Shown: positions 1-6,155 of the stretch, in pieces
Layout of the letters: every line of letters starts with the position of its first letter
Position numbering within the stretch: the stretch's first letter is position 1
NCBI GenBank assembly: GCA_023443925.1
Contig: JAEZSL010000103.1
Location: 1 to 8,341, forward strand
Reading direction: 5' to 3'
Source of the DNA: Bacillota bacterium
GTDB taxonomy: Bacteria; Bacillota_A; Clostridia; Lachnospirales; Lachnospiraceae
DNA length: 8,341 nucleotides
Notes under the pieces: generated by a model
The model's input: the letters and a program-made list of their open reading frames with translations, nothing else
Databases searched by the model: none
What the model was told of the DNA's origin: nothing
Position numbers and translations under genes: made by a program

Positions 1-1152
1 AGAGAGCAGGACCGCGAGGTTACTTTCTGCCTGTCCACCAACGGACTTTTGCTGCCTCAGTACGCAGAGGAATTAATTCATCTGGGAGTCTCTCATGTTA
101 CCGTAACCATGAATGCCATAGATCCTGCAATTGGCGGTAAAATTTATAAATATGTGAATTATATGGGCGGGATGTATTACGGTGAAGCGGCTGCGGCTAT
201 ATTACTGGCTAACCAGCTGTCCGGTATCCGTATGCTTACCGCAAAAGGAATTGTTTGTAAGATCAATATCGTAATGCTGAAAGGAATCAATGAGGAACAT
301 ATTCCGGAAGTTGTAAAAAAGGTGAAAGAAATCGGAGGAACCATCACCAATATCATGCAGTTAATTCCGGTCTCCGGCAGTGTGTTTGAAAATCTTCCCT
401 TAGTTAATAATCGGGAAATTATGGAGATGAGAAAGAAATGCGGAGAAACCATGCAGCAGATGTATCATTGCAGACAGTGCCGGGCAGATGCGGTGGGAAT
501 CCTGGGAAGTGACAGATCCATTGAATTTAATGCCTGTCATTCGACAGAAGACAGTGATACACAGATTGACAATAACAATATGGAAGTGTTAGGAGTTAGT
601 AAGGAAAATATAAAAGAAGATACTGTAAAAATAGATACTGAAAAAAAGGATACGGTAAAAAAAGATAAGGGAAAAGAAGACACTGTAAAGAAAGACACTG
701 TAAAAGAAAACACTGTAAAAGAAGACACTGGCATACATGAAATACCGGTACCCTCCGATCAGTATACGATAACAAATGCAAGCAAGGATGAAAAGCTTCA
801 GATCGCGGTGGCAACCAAAAGCGGAATGCTGGTGGATCAGCATTTTGGTCAGGTTTCTGAATTCTATGTATATGAGTACCGTCAGGGTAAGACAGTTTTC
901 AAGGAAAGAAGAAATATCGAGAAGTATTGCAGCGGTGTTCAGGACTGTGGAGAGAAGGAAGATAAGATTGAGGCTATTATCAAAACCATTGCCGATTGCG
1001 ATGCCGTCATAGCTATGCGGATCGGGGAGTCACCGAAACAGAAACTGAGCCAGAGAGGTATAAGAGTTTTTGCAACTTACGACAAAATTGAAGATTCCGT
1101 TAAGAAAGCAGCCTCAGAAATAGCTGTGACTTTAAACGGCGTTTCAATTTAA
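1..1152 (+). CDS. nifB: Nitrogenase cofactor biosynthesis protein NifB, C-terminal part (5' end outside window)
   Basis: NifB is a radical SAM enzyme that fuses [4Fe-4S] clusters with a carbide into NifB-co, the core precursor of the nitrogenase FeMo cofactor. The reading frame is open from base 1, so the gene starts upstream; the visible part is 383 residues. The CxxxCxxC radical SAM motif is not in view. Visible NifB hallmarks are CLSTNGLLLP (residues 10-19), the MLKGIN segment, and YHCRQCRAD (155-163), whose two cysteines (157, 160) are conserved in NifB. Residues 266-378 form a NifX/NafY-like cofactor-binding domain with QHFG at 280-283. Between the two domains (residues about 170-260) is a hydrophilic linker with eight KxDTV-type repeats, unusually long and lysine/aspartate rich. 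It is the first visible gene of a nif operon, with the next gene 2-22 bp downstream. In several clostridia nifB is fused behind nifN; whether that holds here cannot be seen. Confidence 0.96.
   Translation, partial: REQDREVTFCLSTNGLLLPQYAEELIHLGVSHVTVTMNAIDPAIGGKIYKYVNYMGGMYYGEAAAAILLANQLSGIRMLTAKGIVCKINIVMLKGINEEHIPEVVKKVKEIGGTITNIMQLIPVSGSVFENLPLVNNREIMEMRKKCGETMQQMYHCRQCRADAVGILGSDRSIEFNACHSTEDSDTQIDNNNMEVLGVSKENIKEDTVKIDTEKKDTVKKDKGKEDTVKKDTVKENTVKEDTGIHEIPVPSDQYTITNASKDEKLQIAVATKSGMLVDQHFGQVSEFYVYEYRQGKTVFKERRNIEKYCSGVQDCGEKEDKIEAIIKTIADCDAVIAMRIGESPKQKLSQRGIRVFATYDKIEDSVKKAASEIAVTLNGVSI
613..732 (+). repeat. Eight tandem 15-bp units encoding KEDTV-like repeats in NifB linker
   Basis: Eight consecutive 15-bp units run in frame through the NifB interdomain linker. 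They encode, in order, KEDTV, KIDTE, KKDTV, KKDKG, KEDTV, KKDTV, KENTV and KEDTG (visible residues 205-244). The DNA consensus is close to aaagaagacactgta. The units stay in frame because 15 is a multiple of three, so copy number could change without breaking the gene. The encoded stretch is highly charged and probably disordered or helical. Confidence 0.9.
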
Positions 1153-1163
1153 TATGGATAAGA

Positions 1164-1170
1164 GAGGAGA
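1164..1170 (+). promoter_or_regulatory. Ribosome binding site that decides the ferredoxin start
   Basis: The stretch gaggaga lies four bases upstream of the ATG at 1175. An earlier in-frame ATG at 1154 sits two bases after the nifB stop and has no purine-rich site at proper spacing, so 1175 is the better start. Confidence 0.8.
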
Positions 1171-1174
1171 TTTT

Positions 1175-1483
1175 ATGGTTAGTCCCAAGTATCATGTTTT
1201 TATCTGCACCAGCTGCCGGATCAACGGCGTTCAGAAAGGGTTTTGTTTTTCAAAGGATTCGGTAGACATTGTCCAGAGGTTTATGGAAGAAGTAAATGAC
1301 AGGGACTTATCCGGTGAGGTCATGATCACCAATACCGGATGTTTTGGTATCTGCGACAAAGGACCGATTGCAGTTGTTTATCCGGAGGGTGTCTGGTATG
1401 GAAATCTGACAGAGGAGGACGTTGAAACTATTGTGGAGCAGCATTTGGAAGGCGGAAATCCTGTTAAAGAATTAATGATTTAA
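1175..1483 (+). CDS. Thioredoxin-like [2Fe-2S] ferredoxin in nif operon
   Basis: This 102-residue protein is a [2Fe-2S] ferredoxin of the thioredoxin-like fold, the type first studied in Clostridium pasteurianum and as Azotobacter Shethna protein I. Counting from the ATG at 1175, the cysteines are C11, C14, C24, C56 and C60. The first group sits in FICTSCR...GFC and the last two in NTGCFGIC. In the C. pasteurianum protein, the residues at 11, 24, 56 and 60 bind the cluster and the one at 14 is an extra, non-essential cysteine; the same spacing is seen here. The C-terminal YPEGVWYG segment is also typical. The start is set by gaggaga at 1164-1170; the ATG at 1154 would add seven residues. It is cotranscribed between nifB and nifV-omega, so a role as electron carrier to nitrogenase or to cofactor assembly is likely, but the precise partner is not known from sequence. 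Confidence 0.95.
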   Translation: MVSPKYHVFICTSCRINGVQKGFCFSKDSVDIVQRFMEEVNDRDLSGEVMITNTGCFGICDKGPIAVVYPEGVWYGNLTEEDVETIVEQHLEGGNPVKELMI

Positions 1484-1521
1484 TCCATTAAAATGTTGGG
1501 AGTAGAAGGTGAGGTGGCGGC

Positions 1522-2493
1522 ATGATTCGAATTATAGATAATACATTAGCCGGGTTTGATGGAAGACTGCCATCCAAAGAAGATTTACAAACCTTTTGCG
1601 GTATGCTGTCAGCAATTGGTGCGGATATGATAGAACTGTCTGCTGCCGCTTATGAAAAAATGGAAGAATTGCCGGCGGAAGGTAATTATATATTACACAT
1701 TCACTATCCTGAAGAGATGGAAGCTTATCCGGGGTTTTATCGATATACCTGTCATCATATAGAGAATCAGGAAAATATGATTCTGGAAATACAAATGAAC
1801 GATGTAAGGGAAATTGTTAAACTCCGAGAACTGGACAGTTATAAAGAAGTCAGAATTACCGGCCTGGACGATTTGATGTGCGGCTCATATGATAAATCCA
1901 TGCAGGAGATAAAAAGGGTTTTGCCTAACAGCAGAATCATTTTATGTCCGGAGAATACCTACCGCTGTGCTAGTGCCCTTGCAGTACATTGGGTTTTAAA
2001 TTATGGCAGCGATATAACCACAAGTTTTGCCGGATGGAAGAACAATGCGGCGACAGAGGAAGTTATTATGGCCTTACGCCTGGCGGCGAGACACAAACCA
2101 AACCGTGACCTGACCCTGCTGCCGGAAATGGCAGAATTATTCGAAAAAATAAGCGGCACCCGGATCAGTAATAAAAAGCCGGTAATCGGCCGGAATATTT
2201 TTAAAGTGGAAGCCGGAATCCACGCCGACGGCATTTTGAAAAACCCGGCGACTTATGAAGCCTATGAACCGGGTTGTGTCGGCGGTAAGTCTGAAATCGT
2301 CATTGGTAAGCATTCCGGTATTAAAGCGGTTAAACTGAAACTGGAAGAACGCCGCCTGGTAATACCGGAGGATGGAACCGCCGTTAAACTTCTGGATATG
2401 GTAAAAAAGATCTGTACGGAAAACGGAACCAGTTTAAGTGATGAAGAGTTTGAAAGCCTGGCGTTAGAGGTGATTGCCCATGAAAGAAAATAA
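1522..2493 (+). CDS. nifV-omega: Homocitrate synthase, omega subunit (NifV-omega)
   Basis: This 323-residue protein is the C-terminal-domain subunit of a split homocitrate synthase; with NifV-alpha it condenses acetyl-CoA and 2-oxoglutarate to homocitrate, the ligand of FeMo-co. Residues 214-270 carry the conserved post-barrel region of the family: GIHADG (232-237), NPATYEAYEP, CVGGKSE and GKHSG (262-266). Residues 1-210 look like a decayed HMGL-type TIM barrel. IIDNTLAGFDG (4-14) stands where the partner has IVDTTLRDGEQ, and CPEN (142-145) stands where the partner has the metal-binding HVHN. It is therefore probably not catalytic alone. The site aaggtgagg at 1506-1514 precedes the ATG. The gene overlaps nifV-alpha by 14 bp, which suggests translational coupling. 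The same gene order (omega before alpha) is known from C. pasteurianum. Confidence 0.93.
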   Translation: MIRIIDNTLAGFDGRLPSKEDLQTFCGMLSAIGADMIELSAAAYEKMEELPAEGNYILHIHYPEEMEAYPGFYRYTCHHIENQENMILEIQMNDVREIVKLRELDSYKEVRITGLDDLMCGSYDKSMQEIKRVLPNSRIILCPENTYRCASALAVHWVLNYGSDITTSFAGWKNNAATEEVIMALRLAARHKPNRDLTLLPEMAELFEKISGTRISNKKPVIGRNIFKVEAGIHADGILKNPATYEAYEPGCVGGKSEIVIGKHSGIKAVKLKLEERRLVIPEDGTAVKLLDMVKKICTENGTSLSDEEFESLALEVIAHERK

Positions 2494-3286
2494 GTTTATT
2501 GTTGATACCACATTAAGAGATGGAGAGCAAAGTCCGGGGATTGCACTTTGTACGAAGGATAAAGTTAAAATAGCAAAATTACTGGATGAAATCGGTGTAC
2601 ATGAAATCGAAGCAGGTGTTCCCTGCATTGGGCAGGCTGAGTCAGATGGTATCAGTGAAATAATTGAGAATACCAGGAATGCAAAAATATCGGTTTGGAG
2701 CAGAATGAATATCAATGATGTTAAGTTTTCCTTAAACTGTAACCCCCATATTATTCATATCGGAACGCCGGTTTCTTATATCCAGATCTATAATAAGCTG
2801 AAAAAGAATAAGGCATGGGTGCAAAAAAATATTTTAGAGTGTGTGTATGAGGCTAAAAACCAGGGTATTGAAGTTACGGTTGGACTGGAGGATGCTTCCA
2901 GGTCTGATATCGGGTTTATTTTAAGCTTAATAAAAGAACTGAAAAAAGCCGGTGTTAATATAATCCGCCTGGCCGATACCGTTGGTATACTGACGCCAAA
3001 CCGGACGAAAGAAATTGTGGAAACAATTAAGGCATATTCCGATGTTGAAATCGAAATGCATGTCCATAATGATCTTGGTATGGCAGTAGCCAACTCCATA
3101 ATCGGTGCCAAGGCAGGGGCTGCCTTTGTAGACTGCACTTTGTTTGGCATCGGAGAAAGAACCGGTAACTGTAATTTTTATGATTTTGTTCATGCAAGTG
3201 AATCTATTTTTAATTTTGCTATGAGTAAGAAACAAATTAAGAATATTGAAGAAAAAAGTTATCAGGAATTAAAAGGAGCAATGTAA
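2480..3286 (+). CDS. nifV-alpha: Homocitrate synthase, alpha (catalytic barrel) subunit NifV-alpha
   Basis: This 268-residue protein is the catalytic TIM-barrel half of homocitrate synthase. It keeps the family signature IVDTTLRDGEQSPG (7-20), including the R13/D14 pair and E16. The divalent-metal motif HVHND is at 194-198 and the GERTGN loop at 225-230. It ends at about residue 268, well short of the roughly 380 residues of a single-chain NifV, and lacks the GIHADG/KHSG C-terminal domain, which is supplied by NifV-omega. The ATG at 2480 is chosen because agaggtg (2465-2471) sits eight bases upstream; a TTG at 2474 would add only two residues. It lies inside the end of nifV-omega (14 bp overlap), so equimolar synthesis by coupling is likely. 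A terminator follows 37 bp after the stop, so this is the last gene of the nif operon. Confidence 0.95.
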   Translation: MKENKFIVDTTLRDGEQSPGIALCTKDKVKIAKLLDEIGVHEIEAGVPCIGQAESDGISEIIENTRNAKISVWSRMNINDVKFSLNCNPHIIHIGTPVSYIQIYNKLKKNKAWVQKNILECVYEAKNQGIEVTVGLEDASRSDIGFILSLIKELKKAGVNIIRLADTVGILTPNRTKEIVETIKAYSDVEIEMHVHNDLGMAVANSIIGAKAGAAFVDCTLFGIGERTGNCNFYDFVHASESIFNFAMSKKQIKNIEEKSYQELKGAM

Positions 3287-3323
3287 TTACAGTTTAAACA
3301 ACTTTAAAAAGTATGATGAAATA

Positions 3324-3359
3324 GATACGCAAACTTCCGGGTTATGCGTGTCTTTTTTT
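3324..3359 (+). terminator. Rho-independent terminator of the nif operon
   Basis: An 8-bp stem pairs gatacgca (3324-3331) with tgcgtgtc (3345-3352), including one G-U pair. Inner pairing of aac with gtt may extend it past a bulge. Seven T residues follow directly (3353-3359). It sits 37 bp after the nifV-alpha stop, as expected for the end of the operon. Confidence 0.87.
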
Positions 3360-3838
3360 GCAGCAGGGCATTACTCCTCTTTCGTATAATTATAAGCATC
3401 GTATTGCGGAGAAAAAATTAATTTATTTTTTGGAACCATATTTATAACTCCATCGTCTAATTGATATAAAGGCAATAAGAAAGGGGGCAGCATTCAAGTA
3501 TTCTCTTACGGTACCAAGAGAATATAACCTATAAAATCCAGTTCATATTAGCAGATACGTATATATAATATATCTGCTGCATACAAAATGTTAGCAAAGA
3601 TATAAGGCTTATAGAGTAAAATCAGTGCAACAGGAAAAATAGAATAGCAGATTATGAAACACCCGGAATTATGTGATGGAAGAATGTTATCGGAAACATA
3701 ACAGCTTTACTATAAAATAATGGGCTGTCTATGAGATTTATTATATTGAACTATTATACAAAACTTAAACGAAAGAATTATTAGGATAACCAACTTATAA
3801 ATAATGCAGATTAAAATAGAGAAAGATGAGGTATGTTT
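3360..3838. other. Gene-free AT-rich region with a series of short inverted repeats
   Basis: No convincing gene is seen in these roughly 480 bp. Several hairpin-forming repeats occur. A perfect 9-bp arm pair lies at 3499-3507/3516-3524 (tattctctt, loop containing ggtacc). A perfect 8-bp pair lies at 3550-3557/3571-3578 (agcagata). A 6-bp pair lies at 3685-3690/3698-3703 (tgttat), with loop cggaaac. A 5-bp pair, acagc/gctgt, lies at 3701-3705/3724-3728. The stretch may be the promoter and long leader of the downstream secreted-protein gene. No clear -35/-10 pair was found, and no known riboswitch consensus was recognised. Confidence 0.5.
3825..3831 (+). promoter_or_regulatory. Ribosome binding site that decides the secreted-protein start
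   Basis: The stretch gatgagg ends seven bases before the ATG at 3839, a normal spacing. The in-frame ATG at 3833 would leave only one base of spacer and is less likely. Confidence 0.7.
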
Positions 3839-4696
3839 ATGATAAAAATCAAATATGTAAAAGCGTTAATGTTAGGTATATGTTTATCCGCTATATCCAG
3901 TGGGGTGGCTCTTGCAGGGACATTAGAAAATAGAACGGCTGATGTTGCGGTACAGGATACAAGTACAGACAGTAAGCTTGCAGATTTACAAAGCAAAGTT
4001 GACCAGTATGTGTTTACAGATCATTTTGAGGATTTTCAGAAAAAAGGATTTACGGTTACCCATACTGCTCCCATGGAAGGTTACATTGAGGTAGGAATTA
4101 CCCCTTATAGTGATAAAAATGCTGCTTACCTCTATGATGCACTTGGTAAGGATGAAATCAAGGTAGTGGAAGGCGAAGAAGTTATGCTTTACACCACCAT
4201 GGAAACGGCACCGGATTCCGTACCCGCTGCTACTGTTGATGCAAAAGCACTGGAAAAACAGGATGAAGTTAATAAAATTTTATTTCAGGATAAAATTAAT
4301 GAAATCGAGAAAAAAGATCTCGCTATAACATCTGCCACAGCCATAGGAGATGCCGTTGAAGTAGGAATTCTCCCCTATACTCAGGAAAATGTAGATTACA
4401 TCTACAGCATACTGGGTAACGATCTGGTTAAAGTAGTAGAAGGAAAAGAACCTGAATTAATGGCTACCTCAGGTATTGCAACCGATGGGGTTATAACAGA
4501 TACCTCCGTTAATGAAGTGCAGGATGGCGCAGCAGGAGGCAATGTAGACGTGGTAAAAGTGACTGGAAATACTCCAGTTGAGAATACATCAAACGATAAA
4601 AATGACAATATACTTCCGATTGCAGGAATAGCAGGCGTTGCACTTTTACTTGGAGGTATGGTGTACATCTCTCAGAGAAAGAAAATGACAAGATAA
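3839..4696 (+). CDS. Secreted, membrane-anchored protein with two tandem ~68-residue domains; function unknown
   Basis: This 285-residue protein has a classic Sec signal peptide: lysines at 3, 5 and 8, a hydrophobic core, and a likely cut after ALA (24-26). Two ungapped tandem copies of one domain follow, at residues 50-117 and 140-207, exactly 90 residues apart. By hand count they share 26 of 67 positions over residues 51-117 and 141-207. Shared features are EVGI-x-PY (84-90 and 174-180), YxY, LG and KVVEG (108-112 and 198-202). A Thr/Asn/Asp-rich stretch (210-257) leads to LPIAG (259-263), a hydrophobic segment (about 261-278) and a basic tail (RKKMTR). That layout is like a sortase cell-wall signal, but alanine replaces the usual threonine, so a plain membrane anchor is equally possible. 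I do not recognise the repeated domain. The gene is flanked by a gene-free region and a long terminator, so it is probably monocistronic. Confidence 0.88.
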   Translation: MIKIKYVKALMLGICLSAISSGVALAGTLENRTADVAVQDTSTDSKLADLQSKVDQYVFTDHFEDFQKKGFTVTHTAPMEGYIEVGITPYSDKNAAYLYDALGKDEIKVVEGEEVMLYTTMETAPDSVPAATVDAKALEKQDEVNKILFQDKINEIEKKDLAITSATAIGDAVEVGILPYTQENVDYIYSILGNDLVKVVEGKEPELMATSGIATDGVITDTSVNEVQDGAAGGNVDVVKVTGNTPVENTSNDKNDNILPIAGIAGVALLLGGMVYISQRKKMTR

Positions 4697-4715
4697 GTAA
4701 AGTAATTGGCTTTGT

Positions 4716-4780
4716 TAAATAAGAAGAGCAGCGGGCTTATTAGTATGACCTACTAATAAGCCTGCTGCTCTTCTTATTTA
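4716..4780. terminator. 30-bp near-perfect hairpin, probable bidirectional terminator
   Basis: Bases 4716-4745 pair with 4751-4780 over 30 positions with a single G-U pair and a loop of tgacc (4746-4750). The outer five pairs are A/T only, so transcripts from either strand end in a U-rich stretch. It lies between two genes that converge on it: the secreted protein (+, ends 4696) and the AraC-type regulator (-, ends 4871). A shared terminator is the simplest reading. Confidence 0.85.
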
Positions 4781-4870
4781 TATGATTTGAGTGTCGAATG
4801 GTTTTTCTGAGTGTTTTTATACATACAGTGATATTTCTTCAAAGTTAAAAATGACCTTTTGATGTTTAAA

Positions 4871-5755
4871 TCATAATTCGGAAGAATTATTCTGGCGGGA
4901 ATTTTGCAGCCGGTAGGTTTTTGGACTGACTCCGTAAGCACTTTTAAACATCTTTGAGAAATTAAAAGGATTATCATAACCGGCTTTGTTGGAAATCTCC
5001 CGAATAGATTGGTTTGTCGTTCTGATTAATTCAGCAGCGAGCCTTAAGCGGTAATTAACCAGATATTCCTGGGGAGATACCTGCAGCACCTTTTTAAATA
5101 TGGAGGTAAGATATGACCGGTTAATACCAATATAATTGGCAATATCACTGATCTTTATATGCCCATAATTTATGGAGATATATTGAAGTGCATGCTCTAC
5201 ATAAGTTTCACTGGAATAATCATATGGTTTTGCTTTGCTCCTGGTTACACTTTGAGCATCAATTAAGGTTGATAAAAGATCGAACAGGTAACCGACTCTT
5301 TTAATTTCATTGGCCAGAGTAAGGTTATTCGTATCCAGCATTTTTTTTACCATAGGCAGGTAGGTTGCTATGGGTATGACGGAGGTGGTTACCGGATTAT
5401 CTGCAGAGAGTCCGGAATAATTCAGGTAATCCACTGCCTTTTCCCCGTCAAAGGTAATCCAGATATATTCCCAGGGATCCTCCATATCTGCATTATATTG
5501 AATTGGAACATCTTTGGGAATTAAAAAGATTGTTTCTTTTTTTATGTCATAATGAGTTCCGTTAATAAAAAAAGAACCCTTTCCATTTAAAACAAAATGA
5601 AGATGGTATTCATTCGGTACCTTATGATTATAGGTATATCCCGGCGGGCACAGCTGGTGGCCGCAGTGTACCAGATATAAATCGTTGGTCTGCTTCTTTA
5701 TATTTCTGAGACAGCGAAAGCCAACTGCCGTATTATAGGTAGTAGGTTTGTCCAT
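4871..5755 (-). CDS. AraC-family transcriptional regulator
   Basis: This 294-residue protein has the two-domain layout of AraC/XylS regulators that sense sugars. The N-terminal cupin-like ligand-binding domain spans about residues 28-104. It includes PPGYTYNHKVPNEYHLHFV and FLIPKDVPIQY, then WEYIWITFDG (95-104), which is typical of regulators next to sugar ABC transporters. The C-terminal DNA-binding domain spans about residues 186-282. It has helix-turn-helix 1 near 200-222 (ISDIANYIGINRSYL) and helix-turn-helix 2 near 249-272, ending in the conserved NFSKMFKSAYGVSPKTYR region. The ATG is preceded by aaggagagg on the - strand (5760-5768 of the + strand). It is divergent from the solute-binding-protein gene, so it most likely activates that transport operon in response to its sugar. 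The actual inducer is not evident. Confidence 0.95.
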   Translation of the reverse strand: MDKPTTYNTAVGFRCLRNIKKQTNDLYLVHCGHQLCPPGYTYNHKVPNEYHLHFVLNGKGSFFINGTHYDIKKETIFLIPKDVPIQYNADMEDPWEYIWITFDGEKAVDYLNYSGLSADNPVTTSVIPIATYLPMVKKMLDTNNLTLANEIKRVGYLFDLLSTLIDAQSVTRSKAKPYDYSSETYVEHALQYISINYGHIKISDIANYIGINRSYLTSIFKKVLQVSPQEYLVNYRLRLAAELIRTTNQSIREISNKAGYDNPFNFSKMFKSAYGVSPKTYRLQNSRQNNSSEL

Positions 5756-5822
5756 AAAACCTCTCCTTTCATATTAATGTAAGTATCTTCTACACAGGTA
5801 CACTTATTACAATACTATAATA

Positions 5823-5851
5823 ATTCTATCAGATTTTTACAGTTTATTCAA
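5823..5851 (-). promoter_or_regulatory. Predicted sigma-A promoter of the AraC-type regulator
   Basis: Read on the - strand, TTGAAT (5846-5851) and TAGAAT (5823-5828) are separated by exactly 17 bases. They match the -35 and -10 consensus at 4 of 6 and 5 of 6 positions. Transcription would start about 60 bases before the regulator's ATG. Confidence 0.6.
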
Positions 5852-6080
5852 TGAGAGAGATGAAAGTCTTATAACAAATAAATGTAAAATATAGAAACAA
5901 ATCTCAAAATAGTGATTGTGCAGAATAAATAAAGAACCGCTTCATAAACAGATAAAATTCCTGCTGGTTTAAAAAGGAAATGGTTAATGTGTATAACATA
6001 TAAAAAAGATTATAATGAAAATACAACATAATGACATGTAAATATAACATAAATCCATTTCATTTCCGTTAATGTGCTTA
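5852..6080. other. Divergent regulatory region between regulator and ABC operon
   Basis: No gene is visible in this AT-rich part of the 400-bp divergent intergenic region. It holds candidate operator elements. The 9-mer gttaatgtg occurs at 5983-5991 and again at 6068-6076, 85 bp apart. The string tataatgaaa occurs at 6011-6020 and 6081-6090. Variants of ataacata occur near 5993 and 6043. AraC-type proteins usually bind direct repeats upstream of a weak -35, so these are plausible binding sites; this is inference. Confidence 0.4.
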
Positions 6081-6086
6081 TATAAT
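6081..6086 (+). promoter_or_regulatory. Predicted -10 box of the solute-binding-protein operon
   Basis: A perfect TATAAT lies 70 bp before the start codon. The bases 17 upstream (tttcat, 6058-6063) are a poor match to TTGACA. A strong -10 with a poor -35 fits an activator-dependent promoter, consistent with the divergent AraC-type gene. A second TATAAT at 6011-6016 is an alternative. Confidence 0.5.
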
Positions 6087-6155
6087 GAAACTACATGGAA
6101 TCTGAATCAGGGATTCGGTGGTACATAAGACATTATCAAAACGAGGAGGAAGGTT

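Noticed and set aside
537..843. Three overlapping - strand open frames opposite the NifB linker
   Set aside because: They are low-complexity Phe/Ser/Tyr-rich shadows of the 15-bp repeat, which lacks stop codons in several frames.
776..1012. Open frame overlapping the NifX-like domain of NifB in another + frame
   Set aside because: It is a shadow of nifB, whose own frame matches a known protein family throughout.
3480..3527. Possible short leader peptide after the G-rich aagggggc stretch
   Set aside because: Only an ATT start is available, giving 11 codons, so there is no real support for translation.
3590..3730. Possible c-di-GMP riboswitch (gcaaag string and gaaa-type loop)
   Set aside because: Only isolated short strings match; the conserved paired core of GEMM-type riboswitches could not be laid out.
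5931..5945. Possible catabolite-responsive (cre-like) site around gaaccgcttc
   Set aside because: Three fixed positions of the cre consensus mismatch and the core is only partly palindromic, so I do not call it.
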